Assembly (NCBI RefSeq): GCF_001640805.2
Contig: NC_066851.1
Span: 24,452,197 to 24,516,196 of the forward strand
Direction: 5' to 3'
DNA length: 64,000 bases
From: Lates calcarifer
Lineage: Eukaryota; Chordata; Actinopteri; Centropomidae
Part shown: one piece after another, positions 11,266 through 21,706 of the stretch
Numbering within the stretch: position 1 is the stretch's first letter
Layout of the letters: each line of letters opens with the position of its first letter
The notes under the pieces: model-generated
What the model was told of the DNA's origin: nothing
Database searches by the model: none
What the model saw: only the letters and a program-made list of their open reading frames with translations
Position numbers and translations under genes: made by a program

Positions 11266-13157
11266 GAAGCTTTAACCTAATCTGTAATAATAAAAACACA
11301 CTGCCACTTCTTTAATCTATTTCTATTTGTATTTTATATCATAAAAAACCAGATGACTTTTTCAGAGTAACATCTCTCCCTCTCTGGTCTAAGATTTAAG
11401 CTCCATCCCTGTCGATGTTGTAATTATCCTGATGTACATTTGCCAAACCTGTAGATTTCTGTATTTTTCTTAAACTCTACTCTATGATCTTTTTTTTAAT
11501 TTTTATTTTTTACAAGGACAGAGCCACAGCACGATGTCAACAGAAACACAGACTGACGTTGAAATACCAATTTAAATCTTCAGTCTGTTCAGTCAGTGCA
11601 CAGAGGGAATCAATTTATTTTTGTTATATAGACTTGAATAAAATGTGCCAAATCTGTCCATCACGATGTTCCATTTTTATATCCAAATTAATCAAAACAA
11701 AAAATAATAAAATATTCTTCTTAGACATCTGCAGAGCTCTGTATGTGTCATGGAGGAAAAACAACAAATTAATGATCAATAATCAGAAATTAGTAAATTT
11801 GTGTCCACATATTGATAAAGCATAGTGTTAAATGCTGTTGTTGACATTTGAACTTGTTTTAAGGGTTGCAGAATCCAAAGTATATCTGTGTATCTGTCCA
11901 AAATCAAATCTATAACTGCATTAAATCCAAGCTGCTCATTGAAAAGTGACAGCAACAGTTACGAAGTGCTTTTGTTAAAAAGATGCGATGGACAGTATGA
12001 AAATTACACAATAAATCATAAAACCTAATAAAATATCAGATTTAACAAAGAAAATCATATTGTTCAGTAGATTCTGTATAAAATAATTAAAGTCTGTTAA
12101 AAGCCACTTTAAAAATGTGTGTTATAGCTGATGTTTAAAAGAAAATACAGATTTAAATCAACAAACTAATCAATCTGCCACTTATTATTGCAGCAGTAGG
12201 AACTGATCTGTCAGGTTGCTGTTTCTACTCTGATCAGTTACAGAGGAACACAATAAACAGTGACAGTCAGATCTGATCTAAATGAGCCACTTCACTTACT
12301 GCAGCTTATTTTTGATTTTGGACAGAAACATGTGGATAAATTTTAAATTCAGTCTGAAAAATGTTGTCTTGAACTGATGTCCCTTAAACACGAGCTCTAA
12401 TGTCAGCTACTGTTTAATGTTATGTTCCTTTCATTTGACTGAACAGTTAATGAATAAATTCAGATAAATATTTCTCCCTGACACAGCCAGGATCCACAGA
12501 GATTGGTCTATAAACTGTTTTTTAATTTTGGAAAAGAGCTTAAATTATGACCATGTAAGTAAGTTTTCTGAATGTGAGCCTGAACGATACAGAATATTTA
12601 GTTAAAAAGGCTAAAATGACCTTCATGGTTCATCTAATCTGTGATGTTTGCAGGAGAAATCAGATTCTTTGTCTCTGTGTAAATGAAACCTCTGATGGGA
12701 TTTTGGTGTTAAATGACAATTCTGTCCTTTTTCTGTATTTATTACCTGTTTTTCTTGTGTTTCCCAATAAAAAATAGTTATTTTTACAGCTTGTCCATTG
12801 GTGTCTTCATGTTACTGAAGCCCAGACTGTTGCACAGGGACGTGTCTCCATCTGGTGTCCAACCTGCAGATAACAGGAAGCAAACAACAAACAGATACAA
12901 GACAGAAGTCTAAACAAATCTCAGACTGGACACACATATTTATTTATTATTATAATATTGCTGTTTATGATTATTATTTTAGCCACAAACTGAAAACACC
13001 TCTTTAATATCCCAGCCTGAATTCAGGGATAAATAATATTGATTGAATAAGAAATAAAGTTGATTTGACATTATTAACAGTTACATTTCTGTAGTTTACT
13101 GATTAGTCATTGATAATACGGAATAGTTTTATTTAATGCTGTGTGTCGCCTCAGTGT

Positions 13158-13171
13158 CCACTAGGTGGCAG
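13158..13171 (+). promoter_or_regulatory. CTCF-like motif
   Basis: CCACTAGGTGGCAG fits the vertebrate CTCF core consensus CCASYAGRKGGCRS at every position. It lies between coch and the 7SL/Ig promoters, where an insulator would be plausible. Occupancy cannot be judged from sequence. Confidence 0.5.
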
Positions 13172-13543
13172 TGTTAGAGCACATACATTTGTTGAATCTG
13201 AATCTGTTGAATTTTGAGCAGATTAGAGGAAAAATAAAGAATCTGTTCTGCAGTTCATTGGATGTAGTTAGAACTGGGTAAAGTGACATTGTTAGTGCAG
13301 TCAGATTGTATTATTTTTTAATCTAGTTGTTGTGTGAAGTTGATCAGGGAGCAGAGCGCCAGGTGTGTGGTTGGTGTCATTACTCCTCTGCTCCAGGTGG
13401 AGGCGCTGTAGGACCAACAAACAGCGCTGCTTTCTGCAGGTTTGCTGAGGATGTGAGAGATAAAGAAACAAAGATGGATCCTTTATATCATATAAACACG
13501 TGATGTTTGACCGCGTGCTGTTTGTTGATCAGTAGAAACAGAA

Positions 13544-13548
13544 CAAAA
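13544..13548 (-). terminator. Pol III T-run ending the 7SL gene
   Basis: On the minus strand the sequence runs GACCCAGTCCTTTTG. The four T residues directly after the RNA body are a standard Pol III stop. Confidence 0.75.
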
Positions 13549-13844
13549 GGACTGGGTCTCGCTATTTCACTCAGGCTGAACTACAGCGTCTATTCACGGG
13601 CGCGATCCCGCTACTGAGCGGCATGGGGGCTTTGACCTGCTCCGTTTCCGACCTGGGCCGGTGCACCCCTCCTTAGACGACCTGGTACCCCCGGGCTCCC
13701 CCAGGAGCACCATATCGATACCGAACTTAGCGCGGACACCCGCTCGACACAGTCCACTGCAGCTCAGAGCCCCTGAGCTCAAACCATCCGCCAGCCTCAG
13801 CCTCCCGGTGACTTGGATTACAGGCGCGCGCCACCGCACCCGGC
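13547..13844 (-). ncRNA. rn7sl: 7SL RNA (signal recognition particle RNA) gene
   Basis: Read on the minus strand, the RNA starts GCCGGGTGCGGTGGCGCG at 13844 and shows the Alu-domain UGUAAU loop. The S domain carries GUGUCCGCGCUAAGUUCGG and the helix-8 sequence with its GGAA tetraloop (CAGGTCGGAAACGGAGCAG, plus-strand 13638-13656). It closes with GAUCGCGCCCGUGAAUAG and GCGAGACCC, then a TTTT Pol III stop near 13544-13547. About 298 nt, close to the vertebrate length of about 300. 7SL RNA scaffolds the SRP proteins that pause and target secretory translation at the ER. Full length, a terminator and a correctly spaced upstream CRE argue for an active gene and not a truncated retrocopy. The open frames crossing it are not proteins. 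Confidence 0.95.
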
Positions 13845-13891
13845 GATAAATCCCCCGCTCAGGGAGGGTTTAGGTGGGGGTGTTACCGATG

Positions 13892-13899
13892 TGACGTCA
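13892..13899 (-). promoter_or_regulatory. CRE/ATF site upstream of 7SL
   Basis: Palindromic TGACGTCA lies 48-55 bp upstream of the 7SL 5' end. Mammalian 7SL genes carry an ATF/CRE element at about this distance that is needed for full Pol III transcription, so position and sequence both fit. Confidence 0.75.
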
Positions 13900-14574
13900 T
13901 CAGGTTTTACGTTCCAGCGACACCTGGCGACAGAATAGTAAACAGCAGATAAAGGTTGAGCAAATTTACACAGACCCTCAAACCTTATTTTAATTTAAAA
14001 AATACTTTAAAATGCTGTGTAAATTAATATTATCATCATACTCTCTGTTTATCTCTCTGTTCATTTTCTCTGTGTCACATGATTCAGTAACTTCTTTCAC
14101 AGAGTAACTGCTCCACCAACATGTAAACCACAGGAGAAGAATCTACTGCCACTCTCAGGGTAAATAACACTTTAATATTCAGTTCACAGTGTGATGACAC
14201 ATAATCACACCCTTTAATATCTGCACCCGATCAGATGTGATTGATATTATTATCCATTTTTCTTCCTGACTTGTTTGAACTTTTAGTTTTTTTTTTCCAC
14301 CACTGTGTCTTTTAAAGTGTAATTTTTTAATTTTTTAATTTTTTAATGATAACAAGGAATTCAAAATTCACGAGTTACAGCAGAGGAAAAGTTGACAAGC
14401 AACTCAAACACATCTTGTACAAAGAGCCTGAATGACTTATCTATATTTAAACCACAATGACAGTAGCTCAGACTCCTCTGTTTATTTATCGGCATCAAAC
14501 TGTTTAAACATGTGTGATAATAAAATATTTCTCTTTATGAAAAATAAGGTTTGGAAACTGTTCAAACACCTGCA

Positions 14575-14867
14575 GCTGCAGTTTATCTTTCTGTCGCCAG
14601 ATGCCGCTGGAGCGCGCTACGTGATGACCGAAGAATCAACCGACCAATCAGCGTTTTGTCTGCCTTTGTTTACCTGTGTCGTCATCAGCCGCGACCAGTG
14701 GCGAGGAGAAAAGAGATCGGCAGAGAGAGTGGCGTTAACTCTGGGGTCGTAGTTTCGTCGCTTTTCATTTGGAAATGTAACTGAAGAGGTGTGGACGCTA
14801 AAACAAACTCTGGAGCTGTTTCTGTCGAACACGATGAGACTGGACACTGAACACACCTGTGGCGGAG
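14575..14867 (+). promoter_or_regulatory. Candidate promoter and first exon for the Ig gene
   Basis: A CpG-containing stretch carries a CCAAT box (ACCAATCAGCG, about 14642). It is followed by an exon-like segment with ATG at 14833 and a good donor (GCGGAG|GTAAGG, about 14867). It could be a non-coding or alternative first exon of the Ig gene whose leader exon is at 15658, or the start of another transcript. No protein match supports the ATG. Confidence 0.35.
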
Positions 14868-15657
14868 GTAAGGCTAACAAACTAGCTGATTAGCGGCGAG
14901 TGTTAGCATTAGCTTTCTCTTTTAACAGTTTCTGTTGTTCAGTCTGTTGTCGCCCGGGTTGTAGCGTGTTTGTGTCCTGTGTGAGTTGTCGGTCGGATGA
15001 AAACTCAATGAGCAGCTCTTGGTCTGTTTCTTTTTGTGGTCACTGCCGCCATTTTGTGTTTTTTTTTTTTAACTCTGTGCTGCATCCTGGTCACTTTAAA
15101 TCTGTTTGTGGAGATTTAACAGAAGTCTCGTTTTGTTCAGTCAACAATATTTAAGTTACTAGCACGTGACATAAAAACTATTAAGTTCTCACATTTGTGA
15201 AGCAAATGTTCATATATTCTTATATTAATAATACATGCAACTGCAGCTAACTACAGACAGACAGACAGACAGACAGAGCAGCTGGTCAACAGAGTGGAGC
15301 ATTTAGCAGCTAAAACAAGTGGAGAAAATAATCTGTTACAGGCTGAATATTTTCAGTGCTCATATCAGAAATAATCCAACACTCTTCCTGTTTCTGTCTC
15401 ATTTTAATGCTGATCTGTGTCTGATAGAAGGCACTTTAAATGTTGTTGTTGTGTTGTTTGTGAAAGTGAAAGGTAAAGCTGCTTCCTCTTCCTTCAACTT
15501 GTTGTGTCACATTCCTCCAACAGTTTGTGTGGAGGAGAATAAAAACACTTTACACACCTCAAACTGAAAGTAGAAGTTTCCTTGTGAGCGATCGTTCGGA
15601 GGAGAAAAGAGACAAACTGGTGATTTAAAGAAGAATCAAACGTTCTTCTTTGTGAGG

Positions 15658-17150
15658 ATGAAGGTGTTCCTGGTGTTTGTGATCCTCGTGCACGGTGAGA
15701 TAACCTCTCTCTTTACTCTCATGATCACAGTTTGATTCAGTTCAGCTGCAGAAACCAATCAGATCTTTTCTTATTGATCACAGGTCAAAGTCCTGCATTC
15801 AAAACTAAAGCATCTAGATATACATGAGGAATGAATGTATGAGTGTATGAGTCTGTCTGTCTGTCTGCAGTTAATGTTGCAGCTGGTGAATGTCATTTAT
15901 TTACACATGTACACGTATACATGTGTAAATCTTTATATTAGCCAGACGTACCAGCTGAGTGTTCATCCTTCATGAACAGAAACGGTTGAACTGATTTTGA
16001 TCAGATTATTGTGTCTGACAGTCTGAACATCCTCAGCTTATGAATATGATTCATATTATACATTTTCTTTTTGTTCATGTCTTCAGTGGAATTCTGTTTA
16101 TCTGCTTTGAGTTTTAGGAGAAGTCAGAGTTTCAGCTTCTGTTTGCGTCTGTGTGTCTGAGGTTATGTAGGTAGACAGGTGTGTGTACATGTTCTATATT
16201 TTATAATGATGTATTTTTTAGGCTCAAACTAATCAATAAATAACGTGAAGGAGTGAGGTCATGTGAGACAGGGTGAGTTAAATAGAAGCTGTCTGTCTCC
16301 TCAGTTTCACAGGCCTCAGGTGTTGAGGTGTATGAGGGGGCGGAGTCTGTCCTGCTGCCATGCCTGATATCCAGGATACCTGAGGATCCCGTGGTGGTGT
16401 GGAGCCGCCTCGATCTCAACCCTGCGACCGTCCACCAGCACCGGGAGGAAGGCGGTGATCCCGGTATCCAAAACCAGCGTTACAGCAGCCGCACGGCCAT
16501 GTCCACTGTCGCCCTGGAAACCGGAGACCTCAGCCTCACTCTGAACAAGCCCCGCCTCTGTGACAGCGGCAGCTACACCTGCAGCGTCCGCAGCGGCGAA
16601 CACGAAGTGAGACGGGTTGATGTCCAGCTGCAGGTCAAAGGTTAGGAACGAAGGTCACAGACAGGTCAGAGGTCATATTGATGACTGTGATGAACAGAAC
16701 TTTCTGTCTGATCACATGGCAGCTGGTTGAACGTAGCTCCCTCCACCTCCTCCTCCCACAGAGGTGCTCCAGTCACCAAGATACTGAACCAGAGGAGACG
16801 CTGCCCTTCGTGCTGACATGAAAATAAGATCCCACGTTCCTCTAAGTGAGAAAAGGCAGAGCTCTAACCTCTCATGTGAAATAACAGAAACTGCTTCAGC
16901 TTCGGCAGAAAAAGTTTTCATCGATCAGCGGAATCAGACGCCATTTCTCGACTCGTGTGTGAAAATGTGTCCTGAAGCTTTGAAATGAAGATGTGAGGAT
17001 GATGTTGTTGTTTGTGTCTCACAGAGTCGTTCACGTTCCCAGCTGAGGCCTTGGCTCTCCTGGTTCTGCTGGTGGTCGTCGTCATCGCTGCTGTGCTCAC
17101 TGCTGTGTATCTTTGGAACAACGTGATCACAGGTGCAGAGAGAGAGAGAG

Positions 17151-17213
<63 letters not shown>

Positions 17214-18227
17214 GTCTAATGCAGTTTCATGTCCTGATGACTGACTGATCAAACAGTGAAGATGAGTCCTGCAGAGAGGACCTGTGAGGACCTGTGGTCC
17301 AGTTTATGTGTTGTGCTTTGTCGTCCTCCCAGTCTCCCGGGTGGAGGTGGAGGAGGGGCTGAAGTGTGTTAAGCTTCCCTGTAAAACCCTGGTTCAGCTG
17401 CCTGAGGACGTCACGGTGGAGTGGAGCCGCTCTGACCCTGAGCCCATGAAGGTCCATACCTACCAGAGCGGCAACGACGGCCGTGTCAGACAGGACGAGT
17501 TTTACAGCGGCCGAACAAAGATGGAGACCAACCCTGTAAACAGAGGGGAGCTGAGTCTGACCCTGAGTGACCCCTGCTACAGAGACAGTGGCACCTACAT
17601 CTGCACCGTCCACAAGGACCGAGACGTCTGGGTGCAGAGTGGTACGGCTCCGGGTCAAAGGTCAGTACTGTAGCTACAGGTCAGATGGCTGCTGCTGTCT
17701 GTAAACTGACGTGGTGCTGTGTCGTCCTCTCAGTCGTCCTGGAGGTGGTGGAGGTCGGGGAGTGGGCTGAGTCCGTCACACTGCCCTTCACCACTTCAGC
17801 TGCGCTGCCTCAGGATGCAGCAGTGGAATGGAGACGCTCCGAACCCAAAACCATGGTGATGTATGTGTATGAGGGCGGAAGAGAGCAGCCGGAGCAACAG
17901 GAGGAGTATTACCGCGGCCGCACAAAGATGAACGACAACCCGCTGCGATCAGGAGACCTCAGTGTGACCATGTACAACTCCGGCTACAGTGACAGAGGAA
18001 CCTACGTCTGCACCGTCCACAGAGACGGACACATCCTGACACAGAAGACCGTGCTGTACCAGGTCAAAGGTCAGTGGCTCAGAGGTCACTGCTCCTCCTA
18101 CCATCATCATCATCATCATCACTGCTGCTGTTTGACACTGCTGTCTGTTGTCCTCTCAGTCTCCAAGGTGAAGGAGCAGTCTGCTACAGCTGAGCTGCTG
18201 GAGGAGGCAGCAGTGGAGTCACTGTGA
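15658..18227 (+). CDS. V-set Ig-superfamily receptor-like gene, TM exon in the middle, frame break
   Basis: Teleost B7/butyrophilin-like V-set protein of unknown ligand. Leader exon 15658-15694 (MKVFLVFVILVH). IgV1 16305-16640 has ESVLLPC, VVWSR and DSGSYTCSV. The transmembrane exon 17025-17132 has a run of about 24 Leu/Val/Ala/Ile residues. IgV2 17333-17660 has VKLPC, VEWSR and DSGTYICTV. IgV3 is 17734-18069 and the tail exon 18160-18227 ends in TGA. Every splice is phase 1, so exons can be skipped in frame. Oddities: two Ig exons follow the membrane segment with no second TM; IgV2 has one extra base near 17641, so its end and the next exon are out of frame; IgV3 has Phe where the first disulphide Cys should be (TLPFTT), though YVCTV is kept. 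Either alternatively spliced membrane and secreted forms, or a gene under decay. AATAAA at 18838. Lies tail-to-tail with the dhrs13-like gene. Confidence 0.7.
17138..17210. repeat. (GA)n(TG)n microsatellite
   Basis: A GA run passes into about 28 TG units directly after the donor of the transmembrane exon. This is the longest clean microsatellite in the Ig gene and is likely to be polymorphic. Confidence 0.92.
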
Positions 18228-18837
18228 CCAGACCAGACCAGGAGGACCCTGACAGACCGGACGAGGTCTAACACCACTGCACCAAGATGAAGAGAGACCT
18301 GCTGAAGACTCCTCAGTCTGACCCTGAGTGACCCTGAAGTACTCTGATCCTTTACTGAAGTAAAAGTACTAAGACCACACTGTAAAAATACACGGAAAAG
18401 TCCTGCATTGAAAATGTTTCTGAAGCTAAAGGATGTGAGTGTAATGAGGAAAATGAAGCAACCCTCCACAGTCCACAGGTTCCTCTGTGACCTGAGGCTC
18501 AGACTGAGGCTCAGTGAAGGGACAGATGTGTTGCTTCTGTACCACACACACATTGATCCTCTCCTCGTCAGGAGTTCTGATTTCTGAGCTGAAGTTACCG
18601 ACAGAAGTCTGAGCTCTCTGGACTCTGTATGAAGAACATCTGTTCAGGAGGCTCCGAGAGGAACCACTCCTCAATAAGCCTTGGTTTTATCCGATTGTGT
18701 CAGAGTCCAGAAAATGTTTCAGACTTCAGCCACATGGTGGCAGCAGAGACCAAACACTCCGTCAGCTGTTGCCTCTCTGTGGCCTCAGCAGCAGCAGTCT
18801 GTGGTGTCACTTTCCAACAACGTGAGAGGAATATTAA

Positions 18838-18843
18838 AATAAA
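18838..18843 (+). terminator. Poly(A) signal for the Ig gene
   Basis: AATAAA about 610 bp after the Ig stop codon, before the convergent dhrs13-like gene ends at 19011. Assignment is by position only. Confidence 0.4.
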
Positions 18844-19010
18844 AGATGCTTCACTGCAGAGTGTTGTTATTAATGTATTTACATTGGTTCAGACAGAAAC
18901 TTCTCACACTGTAACAGAACAGTTTGTAACTAAAGGAGCTCATCGCTCACACATTTAATAATCTGTTTAAGGTAGAGGGAAATCTTAAAGTCCTTTGTGT
19001 TCAGTCCACC

Positions 19011-21672
19011 TTAAGAAAGTCCACAGAGCCTCTCGCTGACCTCCCACAGTTTTCTGGCCACGGCGTCGTCCCGGGCCCGGGCACACACTTCCTGCACGGC
19101 GCAGCAGGAGAAGTAGCGCCCGCTCAGAGGCTCGATTCCCTCCTGCAGGGCGCAGTGCAGCGTGGTCTGAGCTCCGGCCTCCGGGTCCAGAAACAGCAGC
19201 CGGGCCACGGGCTCGATGAAGATCTTCTGCCACAGGCTGACGTGTCTGGACAGCTCAGTACGGACAACACCTGCAGGGAGAGACGGTTCAAACCATGATG
19301 GAGGCAACATAAACTGGAAGCTGCAGAGAACACAGTTGGTGAGGACTGGGTGTGGTTGGAGGTGTACTCTGATGCACCTGTAACCACACCCAGCAGTGAT
19401 CAGAGTCACAGAGAACTCTGTTTAGAAGGAGTGAAAAATAAAGCTGCTGGGTGTGATCAGGGGTGATCTGATCTGCAGGTGAACACTGGTAATCTGGCCA
19501 GTGTTACTCTTTATATAAAGTGATTTCTGTAGTCCAACCTGAAGTCAGCATCACTCTGGTTCCTCCACAGAAAATAAACAGTGAGCAGCTAAAGTTTCTG
19601 ATCCTTCAGGTTTAGTTGATCAGATCATCTTCACAGATGAACACCACTGTTCTGATGTTTGAAGTAAGAAGCTAATGTTAGGCTATAAACCAACTACACC
19701 ACGGTCACATGACGTCAACGTCTCCACCACTAAGCTTCCAACTGGTCATTTCATTTAGCTCTGAGCTCTTCTACAAAAGCCTTTCTTCTTCGAAAGTTAG
19801 TGAGAGTTTGAAAGAGCGTGAGTAGAAACACAACGAGGCTGTAAAGGTGGACTGGTGAGTAGATGGGTTTTCATGTTAACGTCCCCGACAACCTCTGTAG
19901 TCTCATTTAGACACTCGTTAGCAACCGCCTTTTTTAAGACACGTAAAAGCTTCAAACATCAGGAGTGGGGGATTTACTGACCCATTTTATGTCGGAGAAT
20001 AAAACCTGAAAATGTCTTGAGCTTGTGTTAAAACCACAGACCTTATTTCAGACATTTAACCAGAAACACACTGACTCTGGACGAGGAACAGGAAGTGCTA
20101 ACATGCTAACATGCTAACTGACTTGCTGGTTTTTGGACTCATGTTTTTCATTTGCCTGTAGTTCTGTGAGCTGTGTTTCAGAACTGTTCAGACAGAGGGA
20201 GCATTCAGGTACAGTAGGAGTGCAGGGATGTTCTGAACATGCAGCATTCTCTGCACTGGAACAATGAACACCAGGTAAAATAATGTTAAGAATGAGTGTG
20301 TTAGCGTGGATCACCTGGGTGGAGGCTGTAGCAGGTGACGTTGGTTCCTTTCAGCCTCTTGGCGAGCTCGTGGGTGAAGAGGACGTTGCACAGTTTGCTG
20401 TTGCAGTACGCCTGGAAGAACTGCCAGCTGTACCTGCCGGTGCCCAGGTGTTTGTTCACCGCCAGAGCCTGACAACACACAAACATCAAAGGCATTGTTA
20501 CCACAGGATCACCTGAGTGACAGACATCATTACTGAGCCACAGGTGACACCGCAGAAAGACGTGCGATGACTCACGTGCCCAGGTGTTGAGAGAGGCCTC
20601 GAGCTGCAGGTGAGAGCACACACACCTGAAGGAATGTCTTTGTGCGACGTGTGAGCTTACGTCACACCTGAACACAGGAATCCTGACAGAGAAGAACCAG
20701 TTCTGACGCTGAGTAACAACATGTTCCCACGTCTGTTTGATCACCTGAGTCACCTCAGGGTCAGGCCCCTCCAAAGGGTCACCTGATAAATCTGAGGGGT
20801 CGTCATTTGATTCATGAGAGAGAAGAACTCCACTCACAAAAACAGGGATTTAACCAGGAGCTGCTGGAATATCACTGCCTCCATCTGCTAGTGTGTTTGG
20901 AAGAAGTAATCAGATACTTTACTGAAGTAAAAGTACCACACAGTTTTTCTTTCAGAGCTCACCTCGAAGTCGATGTGTCCCCAGCGGTGAGCCATGGAGG
21001 ACAGGGTGATCACCCGTCCTCCGCCCGCCTCCTTCAGCCTCTCCAGCAGCAGGCAGGTCAACAGGAAGTGACCCAGGTGGTTCACCCCGAACTCGATGCC
21101 GAAACCGTCCTCGGTCCGGCCGTCAGCCACCAGACCTGCAGGACACACGGACGGGACCAGCAGGTAAAATCACATGAGGACACTGAACACAAAGTTCATT
21201 CTGATGCATGGTTGAACTGAACTGTGGATGTTTCTGGTTTAAAAGTCACAGAGCTCAGTGACGTGGCTCAGCCCGTCACTCAGGTGAAACTATTCATGAT
21301 CTAATCACACTGAGAATCAAAGTTACAACATCCTCATGCAGCGGTTCTGTACCTGACACAGGTGTACCACATGAGTCTTATGTAACACTGAGTTATCTCC
21401 TTTCTAGGAATTCACTTTGAATATTCTCTGTCCCTGTGGTTTCCTCCCTCAGTTCACACACATGCAGGTGAGAGAGGCCTCCAGTCGTTGGTTTAAATCT
21501 GTCGAGGCTTATTACAGATGAAAACAATAGGACAGAGGTTCCTTTGTTCTAAAAAGGGAGTGAGGGAATCTCCGCTGACAGTCTGGTTGTGCAAGTGAAC
21601 CTGAGAGACGTCTCTGCTGCCACGAAGAGGTGTCTGTGGTCTGTAACAGGGTTCAGGGACCTGCTTCAGAGT

Positions 21673-21706
<34 letters not shown>

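Larger units (their letters stand above)
9621..13546. other. Gene-poor, AT-rich intergenic DNA
   Basis: No exon with a recognisable protein match was seen on either strand; the open frames here are short and low in complexity. The stretch holds the degenerate AT repeat (about 9900-10620), a small inverted-repeat element (11126-11265) and a CTCF-like motif (13158-13171). It includes the presumed 3' flank of coch. Nothing else could be supported. Confidence 0.6.

Noticed and set aside
13594..13849. Two overlapping open frames of 62-81 residues, GC-rich
   Set aside because: They lie within or across the 7SL RNA gene and have no protein family look.
17284..17332. Similar leader-like frame (MRTCGPVYVLCFVVLP) before the second Ig exon
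   Set aside because: Same reason: intron end before the acceptor at 17332, with no promoter evidence.
17685..17733. Signal-peptide-like start (MAAAVCKLTWCCVVLSVV) before the third Ig exon
   Set aside because: It is intron sequence before a clean phase-1 acceptor; T/G-rich intron ends often read as hydrophobic. It could only be real if a separate promoter existed.
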